Notes: generated by a model from the sequence alone, not told the origin. A DNA stretch of 64,000 nt from Notospermus geniculatus (GCA_002633025.1 NMRB01000201.1:135707-199706), one strand, 5' to 3'; positions 32,362 to 44,555 are shown, numbered from the stretch's first letter. Numbers and translations: made by a program.

Positions 32362-33994
32362 ATGGCAGATGACCGCGGTGATACCAAGAGTCCCGAACAA
32401 AAATGTCAAAAACTTGATAAGGACTTCAAAGCCACTGATGCAAAGAATTTAGATAAACAGGTGCGACTCAAGTGTTTTCTAGAATTCACGTGCACTTTGT
32501 CGTCTTGGTATGATACTAAATGGAAGGAATACCAAAGGCCCAATATGACTGCCAAAAATGATGGGTGTGATGTTAAATCACACTTCATTGNGAGGATGAA
32601 ACACTTGAGACATGTGCCCTGAGGGAATTGAAGGAGGAAACAGGATACACTGGTCAAGTCAAACATTCCTCACCTGGTAAGGTGTCCAGTATACATGTTT
32701 TCCCACAAAGAGTGTTTATAACTTACCTCTTTCCTGTGGCTGATAGATACTCTGGGATTCTTCTACAGTTCAGGTGTCCCAGAGTTCTAGCTTCCACATG
32801 ATATCAGGCTGACTCTTATTTATTATCTTGCTGGCAAACTGCAGTGGGCTACAACTTCTCCATTGCTCAATACTTTCCAAGAGAATCCTGTTACTGGACT
32901 CAGTCGAGTCATTGAGTTTTGGCCGTTAGAAACTGGTTGTTCCTTGCTCATGCCAGTTGTTCTAATTCTTGCTCATGGTTACGTTCTTTCTTTTTCCAGT
33001 CACATGTCTGGATGCTGGGACTGGAAACTGCACAGGAACTATGGTGTCTGTTGAGGTATATATGAGGTGATTGGGCCCACAGGCCAAGCAGTGGAGTGTT
33101 GGTAGTTTTGGAGGGAACTGGAACCAGAGGTTCTCTTAATCTCTTTGGACAGCAAAAGTTCCACTTCTTGTTTTCAATGGATAATTAAGTGTGTAATCAT
33201 TTCAGATTGATGGTGATCTGAAAATTAATAGAAGACCAGTACAGGAGACTGAGCCAAGTGGTGAGTGTGTGCCCACTGATTTCATCCTACTCCTGATCAT
33301 GCCATATTTGTGACTTATATCGCATACCGAAATCAACATTTTGATAATTGGCTTTGTAACCAAAATAATGATAAATCACTTCATGTACAAGTACCGGTAC
33401 TCAACTTGTCTTTCCAGAATTCATTGAAGTTCTCAAAGTACCAACTGATGAATTGCTCAATTTCCTCAACAGTAAGTGGACGTTATACGAATTCAGGCCT
33501 TGCCTTCTGAGGCAAGCAAAAAACTGCTCTCCTCAGAAGACAAGGCCTGCTAATTAGGGGAGCCGTAGGATGACTGGTTCTCAATCCTCTCACTGCTCTG
33601 TAGAAGTACCTAATGGAAATGATGCCAGGCAACCTGGAGCTGCTTTTCTAGCAGAAGTTGACAGACCAATCACATCTCCACTGCTACAATGACAATGTAC
33701 TACTGCTAGTCATACTAGAACAAGAGATATTCAACTCAACAGTCCACATGTGAACAGTAGTGTGTTTTGTGAATCAGGTGTGAACAGCATGTGGTCACAC
33801 TTTTGATTCTGCAGTTTTCACTTCTTTTATTGTAGTATCACCAGGTATCATCAACCACTGTCTTGTTCATTTCAGCACAAAGTAAGGAAGGATTGATCGT
33901 GGATTCTCGAGTGTACAGTTACGCAATTGCCCTGGCACATGCTTCAAAACCTCCGCTTCAGGAAAAGGCTGATCTTTCTAACTTTGACGCATGA
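32362..33994 (+). CDS. NUDT5: ADP-sugar pyrophosphatase, gene with assembly gap
   Basis: Cytosolic/nuclear Nudix hydrolase that cleaves ADP-ribose and related ADP-sugars. Visible coding exons: 32362-32460, then after the N at 32591 32592-32676, 33000-33055, 33206-33260, 33418-33471 and 33876-33994 (TGA). The block EDETLETCALRELKEETGY carries the Nudix box (REL.EE.G). VDSRVYSYAIALAHA near the C-terminus fits NUDT5. Phases agree from 32592 to the stop. The segment expected between the leader exon and the Nudix helix, about 70 residues including the FPAG region, is missing: the single N seems to stand for a collapsed gap. The start at 32362 (MADDRGD) is preferred; an upstream in-frame ATG at 32035 exists. 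Confidence 0.85.
32591..32591. other. Collapsed assembly gap inside NUDT5
   Basis: A single N sits immediately before the second half of the Nudix domain. Left of it the reading has no family resemblance; right of it the family sequence starts abruptly without an acceptor. Sequence has been lost here. Confidence 0.8.
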
Positions 33995-34450
33995 ATACTG
34001 AAGTATCACTTCACAGCACAAATATGTGTGTGTGTGCTTGATAAGGACTTGATTTTAAGAGAGGAGAATGAAAGGACTGTCTTTGGTAGATTGGTGCCTC
34101 TGTGATGACTGAGATTAATTTATTTCGGTCATGGAATTGTCTCAAAAGTGTACCAGTATTCCAGTTTGTGAAGTGCTTTCAATCAAGGCAGGGCCTTTTT
34201 CAACCTCCTGTTCCCCGAGCGATTCCAGTGTCATATTTTATAAATAGTCTATTTGGCTGGAAGTTTTATTAAAATAATTTGAAAGCCATGGAAATCTTCT
34301 GTTTTCTTTTAACGAGTTACTATCGTGTACGGATATATATGCCTGGGGCACCACACCTGGTTCCATAGAAGTGTACCTTGTGTACCCGGTACATCTGATC
34401 TGACGATGTACGTGTATGAAACACTGACATGGGTTAATAATGAAAGCTGA

Positions 34451-34456
34451 TTTATT
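34451..34456 (-). promoter_or_regulatory. Poly(A) signal of YOD1
   Basis: AATAAA on the minus strand (TTTATT on plus), 367 nt beyond the YOD1 stop, in the space where YOD1 and NUDT5 converge. Confidence 0.45.
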
Positions 34457-34822
34457 TAAAAGTACCATAAATACAATGTTGTAAGAAACTGACAAACTGG
34501 AAAATTCATCAGACAGTTGAACAAACAGAATGATGCACATGCACATACATTTTCAGACAAAATATAAAGCTGCTGTTCATGGCTGGTTTTAAGCAATAAC
34601 ACTGATATTCTGTAGGATTTCGATTTCAGCACACATGAGAAACTTTCTGGCATACAAGTTTCTTTGTTCTCACATTGACATGTAGAAGGCAACCAGAGGG
34701 CAGACTAAAGTGTCCTCAAAACAGCCTGAACACCAGGATGACCTGAAAACAGGAACGATTACTTGGTTTTCCCACAACATAAAGTCAGTCAATTGCATGT
34801 GAAGGACCTGTACGGAATGTTG

Positions 34823-35737
34823 CTAATATTCACCAAAGTTGATGTGGCCTGTTGTCTTGGCATGTTCCTGAGCAGCAGATTGTCCTACAAGGGCTTTCTG
34901 GCAGATCAGACATCGCAAAGAAAACTGTTTCACATCAGTAAACTGGCGACTGCTTCTTGCCTCGGCAGCAAGTTCCAGTGCTAAGCCAAGAATACTATCA
35001 TCGCTAGTTGGAAAGACAGTCTGAGTCAGTCCGTCATTAGCTGGCTCGAAGACAAGTGGATCATAGTGAATTCCGTCATAGATAAGAAGAATGCGTTGGG
35101 AGTAATTTTGGTCTTCACCAAATCTGTTGATTCGTTCTGATTGGGTATCAACAACATCAATTTCTAGTCCATAATACTTTGATAATATGGCGACTTCGAT
35201 TGCTCCTCCCCATGTCTCGTCATTCATAATCCAAGTGCAGTAATCCGCATTTGACTTCTCGAGGAATCCTTCATTGTATGTTTCTGGATCACTCATAACA
35301 ATTCCAGCTATGAGTTCCCTCATGCCAGTAGCAACAGACAGATCCAACTTGCCTTCACGTGCAAAATTAATACTTGTGAAAAGACACGAGTTGTTAGCAG
35401 GGACAACTTGTCTTGTAAGGATACCATGAGCATTCGATTGATTTCGATTCTGTTTCGATACACGTACAGTCTCTTTTGTATTAGTCACTGAATTTTTTTC
35501 AACGATCAGAACATCGCCAGATTTCAAAGACAGACTTGCCAACTGTTGATTTTCATTTTTAATATCAAGCAACTTCGGAGGATAGCCACTTAATATTTTA
35601 AGTCTGTCTGTCGGAATATTTGTTAAAGAATGAAGAGTGTGTTTCAGGTCATGGACAGTTGAATCGCTGGTTAGCTGTCGTATTGTGTGTTGTCCACTCT
35701 CAGCCTTGCATCGGAGAAGCAGGGGAGCACCTGACAT
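34823..35737 (-). CDS. YOD1: Ubiquitin thioesterase OTU1
   Basis: OTU-family deubiquitinase working with p97/VCP in ER-associated degradation. A complete 304-residue single coding exon. N-terminal UBX-like domain (about 1-85), OTU domain (about 105-260) with catalytic Cys in NSCLFTSI and catalytic His in IHYDPLVF, and a C-terminal C2H2 zinc finger (CLICQKALVG...HAKTTGHINF) ending in the family GEY. The motif before the Cys reads ANNSC, whereas DNSC is usual. An acceptor at 35762 (TTCCATCAG) shows a spliced 5' UTR. It converges on NUDT5. Confidence 0.94.
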   Translation of the reverse strand: MSGAPLLLRCKAESGQHTIRQLTSDSTVHDLKHTLHSLTNIPTDRLKILSGYPPKLLDIKNENQQLASLSLKSGDVLIVEKNSVTNTKETVRVSKQNRNQSNAHGILTRQVVPANNSCLFTSINFAREGKLDLSVATGMRELIAGIVMSDPETYNEGFLEKSNADYCTWIMNDETWGGAIEVAILSKYYGLEIDVVDTQSERINRFGEDQNYSQRILLIYDGIHYDPLVFEPANDGLTQTVFPTSDDSILGLALELAAEARSSRQFTDVKQFSLRCLICQKALVGQSAAQEHAKTTGHINFGEY

Positions 35738-36782
35738 CCTGAGTGATCTTGGCAGCAGACGTCACCTGATGGAAGAAAAAGAAGAAGTCTGTGAGAGTTT
35801 ATGACAAAAGCGATAGACTTATAGCACATGTCCCCGTGGTCCTGGACGAGATGTCTCCCTCCTGAGAGCTTCTAGCCGAGGCTTAAATTGGCAATCTGTT
35901 CTGTAGCTAGACGTGTAGCCTTAGGCATCGGTACGATGGCGGTAGGCCTATCTCGGCCTAGTTAAGACGACGTTGATTGAACTGCATCATGCTGATACGC
36001 TGCTGGCTGGGATCGCGACGCTTGTGTCAAGTAACCAGTGAGTACCGGTACTCAGCCCCGAACCCTCAGCCCCGTACTGCTGACGTATGTGTCACTGTGC
36101 TGTGTGCACTGTTCTCTGTGCCTACTCTACTGTACTGTATTGTAGGCCTACGGCCGGTGCCGGTGGCGGCAGAGGAACCTCATTCATTGATTTGGTTGGT
36201 TTTCATGTTTTTTATCGGACTTATCAGAAGTAATCAATTCCAATGCGGTATTTTTTATATGCAGTACCGGACAATTAATCATTAATCACTGAAACGCTAC
36301 CTTAACTCCGAACAGGAAACGGAAAATGAGAGAAATTTTGGAGCAGGATTCAACAATCGGCCTTCGAAAACCTATGACACTGCGTAAAACGTCATACACA
36401 AGCATAAGAAGCTACGTCATCATATTGTGTGCTCACAAATTCTTGCACTCTCCAGACAGCGGTTAGTCTCGCGTCACCAGCCTCTCTCTCTTACAGGAGA
36501 GAGTCTGGTAGCAAAGGCCAAAACTTTCGTTACCGCCAGGTGGCGAGTGTCCAGCTCAGAGCATCCGAATCTGATTGGCCAACGGCTGATTAAACATGGC
36601 TGCGCCCGTGAAACGCATGATGAACGAACAAGGAACGAAATAGTCCGAGGGAAATGTTACCTTTTTAACACGTTTTATCGTGGTTTTCACCGAGTGATAT
36701 GTAGACAGCGATCGAGCCTGGCCGTTTGAGGTGGATCGCTGATGAAATAAAGTGGAATTGTATTATGGCCGGGGCTATTCGT

Positions 36783-36957
36783 ACCGTGACGGTGCAAATA
36801 ACGCCAAACCAGATCTTATTCGTACCGTGACGGTGTGAATAGTGCGCCAGCCGTTCTTATTCATACCGTGACGGTGTGAATAGTGCAGGAATAGCTCTTA
36901 TTTACACCGTCACGGTGGGAATAGTGCGGTGAGACTGATTATTCGTACCGTGACGGT
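36783..36957. repeat. Array of five ACCGTSACGGT palindromes at exact 41-bp spacing
   Basis: Cores start at 36783, 36824, 36865, 36906 and 36947. Four read ACCGTGACGGT and the fourth ACCGTCACGGT. Flanks (TTATTCR before, GTGAATAGTGC after) are partly conserved. A 41-bp minisatellite whose best-kept part is a palindrome. Confidence 0.92.
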
Positions 36958-37318
36958 GATGTATAATTTCTGCACCGTAACTCGGACAGTGCGACTCTGT
37001 GGGCAGCAGATCTAAAATGATATTTTAGCCTGGGCAATTTTTTTCCTTTGACGGGGTCCAGTGATCCCATCTTTCACAGTTAAATGAAATATTGGCCTCT
37101 GCTGTCTGATGATAAAATATTTTTCATAGGCCGGCTAGGCCTAGTAGGGCTAGGCCCTATTTTTTTAAAAAAATTTGGCTCAAGAATTACGCAGTTCCCC
37201 GTTTTCCGACAGTCACACGGATCGATATCACGATATCGATAAAAAGACGAAAAGAAGAATAAGGAGGTGAAAGAAGAACTAAAAGAAAAGAAGAACTAAA
37301 AGAAAATAAAAAAGATGT

Positions 37319-37389
37319 CATGACGGGGCTCGAACCCGCGGCCTTCCGAATGATAACCACCCACGCAAACCACTCGGCCACTGAGGCTC
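37319..37389 (-). mobile_element. tRNA-derived SINE head
   Basis: On the minus strand, A box TGGCCGAGTGG (37380-37370) and B box GGTTCGAGCCC (about 37335-37325), followed by a T-rich tail near 37318-37250. Acceptor-stem ends do not pair, so it is not a working tRNA gene. Confidence 0.65.
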
Positions 37390-37556
37390 ATGCTTTGAAC
37401 TGGGGGAATCATTAGATACTTTAGTAGGCCTACCTTGCCCAAAAGCATTGACTATAAAACTTTTTTTCCTGGTAGTGGTTGTAAATTAACGTTTTCATCA
37501 AGAATATTGAGAAACAAATCCGGCATTGTGCGAGATGATACCGGTAACTTCATCTG

Positions 37557-37690
37557 CAGGGGCGGATCCAGGATTTCGGAATAGGGGGGGCCGGACACCG
37601 TCAGCCGCAGGCCGACGGAGTCGCAAAGGCCACGACGGGCGGTCTGGGAAATGTACTGCGGGGGCGCTGATGGTTGGGCCTTTTCCGCTT
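37557..37690. mobile_element. hAT-like element, left end
   Basis: CAGGGGCGGATCCAGGATTTCGGAAT-type start, the same terminus as the element at 13294, then a G-run. The interior differs (CCGGACACCGTCAGCCGCAG onward), so this is another subfamily. The right end is not identified. Confidence 0.45.
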
Positions 37691-40600
37691 CGCTGATTTT
37701 ATGCTGATTAGCCATGTGCTAGGTGCGATAAGGCCTATTGATTTGGTTTTCATGTTTTTTATCGGACTTATCAGAAGTAATCAATTCCAATGCGGTATTT
37801 TTTATATGCAATACCGGACAATTAATCAATAATCACTGAAACGCTACCTTAACTCCGAAGAGGAAACGGAAAATGAGAGAAATTTTGGAGCAGGATTCAA
37901 CAATCGGCCTTCGAAAACCAATGACACTGCGTAAAACGTCATACACAAGCATAAGATGCTACGTCATCATATTGTGTGCTCACAAATTCTTGCACTCTCC
38001 AGACAGCGGTAGACGCTCCACGCGCAAATTTCTCAAAACACGCAGGCGCAGTAATGAGCGCGACACGTGTAGCCTGGTTCTGCTCCAAAACTAGAGAACC
38101 AGTCCTCCGCGTCTGGCGCGGCGGGAAATTAAATACAGCTGACGGCGAGTTTGAACCCGCCATGAAACATCTATCAGTGTTTCTGTGCGAATAGTCCCCC
38201 TCACTGTCCTGCCCCATTCATGCCATTGTCGTCATGGCCTCTCAGTCTTGCTGCCTACTGTCGCTGCGTTCCCAATACAAAGAAGGAAACACTGAAAAAA
38301 GGAGAACATTGGTAGATGTTACACCCGGCGGGTTCGGACAGGTAGTGTGATAGGAATCAATGTCCTAGGAATGCAAGTCCGCCAAACAATAGCCCGCTAT
38401 TGTAAGGTTACGGCCTAGCCCTAGGCCTATTCGAATGGTCATGAGTCCATAGCCATAATCCCGCTCGGCGCTGAACAATAAAACCTCACTTTGATTCCAG
38501 GGGGACTTTAATTCCTATCACACCGGCAGTGAACAAAATAGGGCCTGTTTGGTGTTATCTAAGGAGGCATAATAGGCCCTTAGCTCAGATACAAATAAAA
38601 AACAAACACCCTAGTGAAACAGCCCATCTACAGGGCACGGCTAGGGTCACTCAGTACGGCCCGTGCATTCAGCCGCGCCGGGGAGTTGATCAAACCATAG
38701 TAGGCCTTGGCTCACAGGGACCTGAGGAATGCATTGCAGGGGGTGTTGGGCGGCGTTTCCCGAGGTCCAAATAGTACCACGGACAATGCCCGCCCGAGTA
38801 ACACACTCCAAGTCGGGGGCCGGGGGGTTCAGGGTGTGTCCTGCTGTCATGTCCTTAGGCCCCGGCCTACACTGATCATGATGTAGTCATGGGCGTTCCC
38901 CTGGGGGTCGGGGGTGCGAACGACCCCCTACCCTTCCTTACATTCAAAGAACGTGTTGAGCAGGATGACAGGAAGGAACAAAACTTCACCCCGAAAATGA
39001 CCCAGAACGCGTCTCGGAGATGTAGATTTTCAAATTTTCCCGGGGGAGGCCCCCATAACCGTCGGGGCGAGGAGCCGACGCGCTTCGCGCGCGCTGGAGG
39101 GCCCCCTTCGGAAAACCTGGGGACACCCACGGGTTAGCGTCAAAGCATATTCTTAATTCTGATTCTGTACGTTGAAAAAGTGTCTATGAACATCATGCAC
39201 ATTTATATCTATGCACTAAAACTCCTTCTGTAAAAACTCTTGGCACACCCATCTGTTGCACAGTGTAGATCGTGTAGTACATCAGATACTGATCTCTTCC
39301 GTCTTATTTAATTATTATGCTAATAACCATTGCTTCTTGGCTGGCACGTTCATCACGCAACATGTAGCCTTTCCCGCGTAAAAATCAGCCGACGTCTGCC
39401 ATTGGTCGCTGGATGAGTTTGATGATTACGTAACCCCTCTTCCTGAAACAAGGCGGGCGGGTCCATATTGGAGAGAGAGGACACAGCATGTGACCCTTTG
39501 ACCCAGTATACATTTTTTCACTTGAAACCAGTAGAAGCAGTCAGCAATGACACTAAAATCGAAAAGATAAGGAGTAAACCCGTAAAAAATTGCCTTTGGT
39601 TGTGGAGAAAACCCTCCGAGACTTCATTTTTTCAAGTGCACTCGAGCATGCCCTCTCTGAACATAATAGCCTCGACCGGAGTTGTTGAAGGTAGCCGCAA
39701 GTTCCATCCAAGACGGCAAGGGGACTTCATGTGGAGGAGGATACACTGCTGTTTTTCGGTAAGTAAATCCACATTTCTTCGGCCATCCTTTGATAAGGTA
39801 CCACTTTTTCGAAAGAAAGACAAGGTGAAGTTGTCGATCACGAAATGCATGCATTTTGTTGGAGAAAAATTGAATTATATGATGTTTTTGGTCGTTTTGA
39901 GGAATCATGCCGATTCAGACGTGGTTCGAAAAAGTGCGCGCACAGCCTGCCATGTTGAGGCATGTTCTGTTCATTCTGCACTTTGCGTGATGCTGTGCAT
40001 CAGTAATCCCTCTCAAAAAGGATTTAGGTTATTCGCGGATGATTATTTTATGATGATAGTCGGGATAGACTGCATTTTTTTTGTTCTTTTCTAAGATTTG
40101 AATCTTGGAAAACCTTCGGATTTCTTCTCTGCGGATGCATGCAAAATACTGCGTTATCCATTTTCGCGCCATTTTCTGTTGCGCGCTCAACGTTGTTGTG
40201 ACACGTGGGAGAGTGCTCGTGGTCTATCATCATCTCATCATGTATCTAAATCCACATTCCTTTTTCCCTACAGGCAGGTTCCAGCCCGGGTATCCAGACA
40301 GTCCCACGACTACCACATGATCAGCAGGACAAGGTGATTTTGATGCTGACAGACTCAGACTGTGGGGTTCAAATAATGGCGGCGGGAAATGACCATGCCC
40401 ATGCAGTCTGCCTCCTGCTGGAGTGACGCAACTTGTTTCTGATGTGACCTCTGACCTGATGGGGTTGATTGTGATTCTTGGAACTAATCTGCATATGCAG
40501 ATGTGTGGACAATTCATTACCATGGTTACAGGATTCTGAAAACGGCCCATGGATTTTAGGAGATGCGGGATTCTCGAGTAAGGATAATGGATATGCACAT

Positions 40601-40916
40601 TGGATGTTGATGAAATGGACACCGACTCAGATGGAATCCTGACAACCACTTCTACAAAGGTGCAAGCCGCACGAAGACTTGGGAAATGGTGAGTAGTTTT
40701 CCTTATTGTTTGCATGTTACTCGGGACACATTTTTTGTCGCACTAGCCGGAAATTTCAACTCAAAAATGTCTACTTTTGAGAGACAAAACAACGTGGTCA
40801 TGAGCGCCACTCAAAAATTGGTCTTGGCAACTTTTCGTTTTAAAAAAAGTGCATTAGTGTCCCGACCTCCCCCCCCCCCCAATTCCTTTTCAGCTTTAGG
40901 CCCACCACGTGCTCTT

Positions 40917-41079
40917 AAGGGCGGCGCACACGAGCGACTAAATCTGGGCGACCGCCGACGAGACTGGTGGTGCGACTAGACATCAGCCAATCAGAAGCGC
41001 CAAATCTTGTCGCTTTGGCGGTCGGAAGCCAAGTCGGCCGACAAATCGGTCAAAATTGTCGCTCATGTGCGCCGCCCTT
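40917..41079. mobile_element. MITE with AAGGGCGGCGCACACGAGCGAC termini
   Basis: Arms 40917-40938 and 41058-41079 are reverse complements with one mismatch. The interior also carries opposing copies of GACAA/CGGTC words. Preceded by an 11-C run at 40869. Confidence 0.8.
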
Positions 41080-41605
41080 TATTTGCACATTGACGCGTTG
41101 TTGTTGGATGATTGATTGAATGGTATTGCAAAGCTTTGGGTACACTGAATGATTTGCTGTACCGGGTATATTATGTAATCTTTATGCGTCGTTCGTTCGG
41201 TGTTTTGAAGATTCGGGTTTTCAGCGAAGTCCACTTTTGACTTCGTCAAGGTCATAAAAACGCGTCTCAGACTTTATTTTTGTGAATTGGGAAAGATCAA
41301 ACCAGTGTGATTGGACATGTTTTACCCAGGCCTGTGGGAAGTGTTGGGGAGGAGTAGCCCTAGGCCTTCAGGCATTTTTTTTCATGCACCTGCACCTCTC
41401 CCCATGCACGAATATTTTTGCAAGGCCGAATGAATTATTAAAAAACTCTTACTGGCACAACCTCCCAAAGATCCGGGTGGGTGGGTGGGTGGGTCATTCA
41501 GTCTTGTACATTTCAAGAATGAATAAGATACTTTTCATTCTTGAAAATCTGTCATATATGTATGATTTCTCTTTCAATAATTTTGCAAAAGGTTTATAGA
41601 CCTAC

Positions 41606-41723
41606 GCCCATATTTTGGAATGCTCCCCAACGTGAAGGAGTTCCTCAAGACTATTGTTCCCCTGTTGAGAACAATAGCCTTGAGGAACTCCTTTACGTTG
41701 AGGAGCATTCTAAAATAATGGGC
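41606..41723. repeat. Foldback element, about 53-bp arms
   Basis: Arms 41606-41658 and 41670-41723 pair with about five differences around an 11-bp loop. It could form a long hairpin if transcribed; most simply a foldback MITE. Confidence 0.85.
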
Positions 41724-43309
41724 CCAAGTTTTATAGAAACCGTTTGCAGCTGTTTGTCAACATGGTACCGATTATTTTTAATTTTTTTCGAAGGAAGGAA
41801 GGAAGGATGGATGCCGCTATGGATATTGTAAAATACCTGATGATTTTGTTCCTGGCCCAAAAATTGTCCTTCAGTGTGAGGAAACTACTAAAAAAAGTAA
41901 CCTCTCAAGAAGGGCAAAACATTTTTTTTAGCAGTGAGTTGTGAATTCAGAGTGCCAAATATGGAATAATTAACTTTTGAAAACACAAGTCAATTTCAAT
42001 GTGAATGCAGGAGAAACCGGAGCCTCCTGAGCAAATACACTCTCACTCTCAGATATTTTGCAATAAGAGGTAAGTTATCGGTACCATGTCAAAGCAGAAT
42101 CTAGTTATGAGATGTCATTTGGTGGATGTGACATCACAGACTTGGATTCTGCTTTCTGTATAATGACAGGTAGGTTCCAATCCAAATCCAAATCCTCGCT
42201 TCGGAAGAAAGAAGTCAACCAAAGTACGTACCCTCTTCGTTCACTTAACCCGTCTGTGGGTACTCGATGTAAAGTCCAAGTCGACATAACTTCAACATGG
42301 GCAAAGTGCCAAGCTTGGAAATGTGCACAAGTCAGTGGGAAATAATCCCCGTTGCAGTTTTGACATGTTGAAGTTAGGCTGACTCAGACTATATAAGCGA
42401 ATTGGTCGCACCAGGCCTATCTCAACTGTCTGTAAATATGATTGTTTATTGTATGTATACTGTATATTCATGCTGTAACTAATTCTACTTCTTTTCCACA
42501 TACGGTAACTAATCATCACTCTCTCTCCTATTTTTTTACTGTTTGAACTTTGAATCATGTATTTTTTTGAGGGGGCATGATGAGGTGTTGAGGAAACTGT
42601 TCACCTCTCATTCTCTCATTGAGGACTCTTTGCTAAGAAAACAATCTGGATCAATCCACCTAAAAAACTACAAAAACATTGACATTCTGTCAAATCTAAT
42701 TTCATGTGAAACTCATGAAATTTTTCAAATACTTTTTTTCAAGATCCAGATGTGATGGGTGTGGTCCCTCTCGAGTTTGCTGGCTTCACATGCTGTGGGA
42801 GGGGCAAGTGTGGTAGCAACTCGAAGGGATCACTGTAAACTACCAGTACTTGTCAGAACTGCTACAATATCAAATATGCTGCTGCGTGATATTTTCAACA
42901 TCTCTGACTAAAACTCCTACTTGGGAGGACACATCATGCACAATACTTCCTCCTACAATGTAGATGCTACCAGCCTCCGTAAAAGCTGCACCTTAGGAAA
43001 CCTTCGGGAAATTTTCGTTAAGAGATGATTTTCGCGATGTTCATTTTTTGCGGGATTTCACAATCAATCAAGGTGAGTTGTTGCCATCGCCTTTTTGGAC
43101 CATCTGAATGGTGGAACACACTGGAGTATCATTATTCATCTTTCTTTTTTGAATTTTTCAGAACTGGTGCTGCTGATGTTGGAGGTACGCGTAACTTTAA
43201 AACTTAACCAGTGGATCTAGGCCTAGGCCCGACGGTATGTGTAGATACGCTAGAGGTATATCACTTGCAGGTTGACTCTCTTAGTTGATGTGTGGACCAA
43301 TTATTTTTG

Positions 43310-43880
43310 CGGGATTGTTCGATATCCGATGGACATAATTTTCGATTGCTGTTAGACGTCATTTTCGATTGCCGATAGATGTCATTTTCGATTGCCGACA
43401 GAGGTCATTTTCGATTGCCAATGGATGTCCTGATGTTCATTTTTCATGGGACTGCACAATAGGCCTATAGGTGAGTTGACTGCCGTCTTTTGACCATCAA
43501 AGGAACACACCCTCATGGAGTATCATTTTTCATCTTTCTTCTTTCAATTTTTCAGGACTGGTGCTGCTGTTTGCTGCCGGATGTTGAAGGTACGGGTAAT
43601 TTCAAAACTTAGTTCTTTCATGATAGCGACCCGGTGGATGTAGGCCTAAGGTAGGCCTATAGGCGTCACTGAAGTTGTGTAGGCCAAAGCTTTTTTCGCG
43701 GGATTTTTCGATATCCGATGGACGTCATTTTCATTTCCCGATGGATGTTGTTTTCGATTGCTGATGGATGTCATTTTCGATAGAAAAGGATGTCACTTTC
43801 TATATTTCGATTGCCGATGGACGTTCTTTTTGATGGATGTAATTTTCTTCATCCAATGGGCATTTTTCGATTGCTGCAAC
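43310..43880. repeat. Degenerate repeats of TTTTCGATTGCCGATGGATG
   Basis: About ten copies of a unit near 24 bp, in two groups (43315-43440 and 43700-43880) separated by unrelated sequence. Units vary in the middle. Confidence 0.8.
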
Positions 43881-44026
43881 AATAAAATTGAGTGAGTACT
43901 AGTATACTTTTCTATTTCGTCTATAACTTTCTCCAATTCCTTTGATCATCATTGTCACTTTGCTTACGACTCCATTTCTATTTCAGATGCAGTTCAGGTC
44001 AGGATGCTGTGAGTAAAACACAATTA

Positions 44027-44555
44027 CAGTGGAACCCCTCAGTCTGACCACCCCTCTTACTTGACCACCCCTCCAAACTGACCGATTTTTGTCGGCCCCA
44101 ATGAAATCCTTCACATTGTCTATTAGCTAAGTCGACCACCCCTCTACCCCGACCGTGACCACCCAGATGGTGGGTCCCAAGCTTCATTTCAACCCCTCTA
44201 AATTGACCACGACCACAAAATTGTGTGCATTTGAACATGGGCTCTTTTGAAATACATGTACAAATGTACATGCAGTCAGAATATGGAGGTGGTCAGAATG
44301 ATCTTCTGGGCCAAACACCAAAGCCAAGCTAAACCAAGCTTCTAAAGTGTAAGATTTTGTGAAGGTATTCATTTGTTATTGAGGCTGCTGGCCATAATTC
44401 ACCTTTTAATCATTATAATCAAAGTCCTTTGATCACATGAGTTAGCAATCAAAGTGCCCCCCCCCCCTCATCTCAACCTGGCTAAAGTGACCACCCCTCT
44501 AAACTGACCACTTCGCTCCGGTCCCATGGGTGGTCGACTTAGAGGGGTTCCACTG
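44027..44555. mobile_element. pogo/Tigger-like MITE, 529 bp, TA duplication
   Basis: Begins CAGTGGAACCCCTC and ends GAGGGGTTCCACTG, with about 28-bp imperfect inverted termini, flanked by TA on both sides (44025-44026 and 44556-44557). The interior has many GACCACCCCTC words in both orientations and no transposase frame. A shorter relative sits at 4418-4564. Confidence 0.82.

Larger units (their letters stand above)
36189..38010 (+). repeat. Direct repeat pair, about 275 bp
   Basis: 36189-36463 and 37740-38010 are nearly identical (a few substitutions and a 4-bp deletion in the second), 1.28 kb apart in the same orientation. No LTR-type TG...CA ends were seen. They could be two copies of one element, or the flanks of a recent insertion or duplication. 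Confidence 0.88.

Noticed and set aside
37319-37389. tRNA gene
   Set aside because: A and B boxes present, but acceptor and anticodon stems do not form; the T-rich tail indicates a SINE.
39468-40094. 208-residue open frame
   Set aside because: No family resemblance, low-complexity Phe/Ser/Lys composition, and an internal donor-like site; likely chance in a repeat-rich region.
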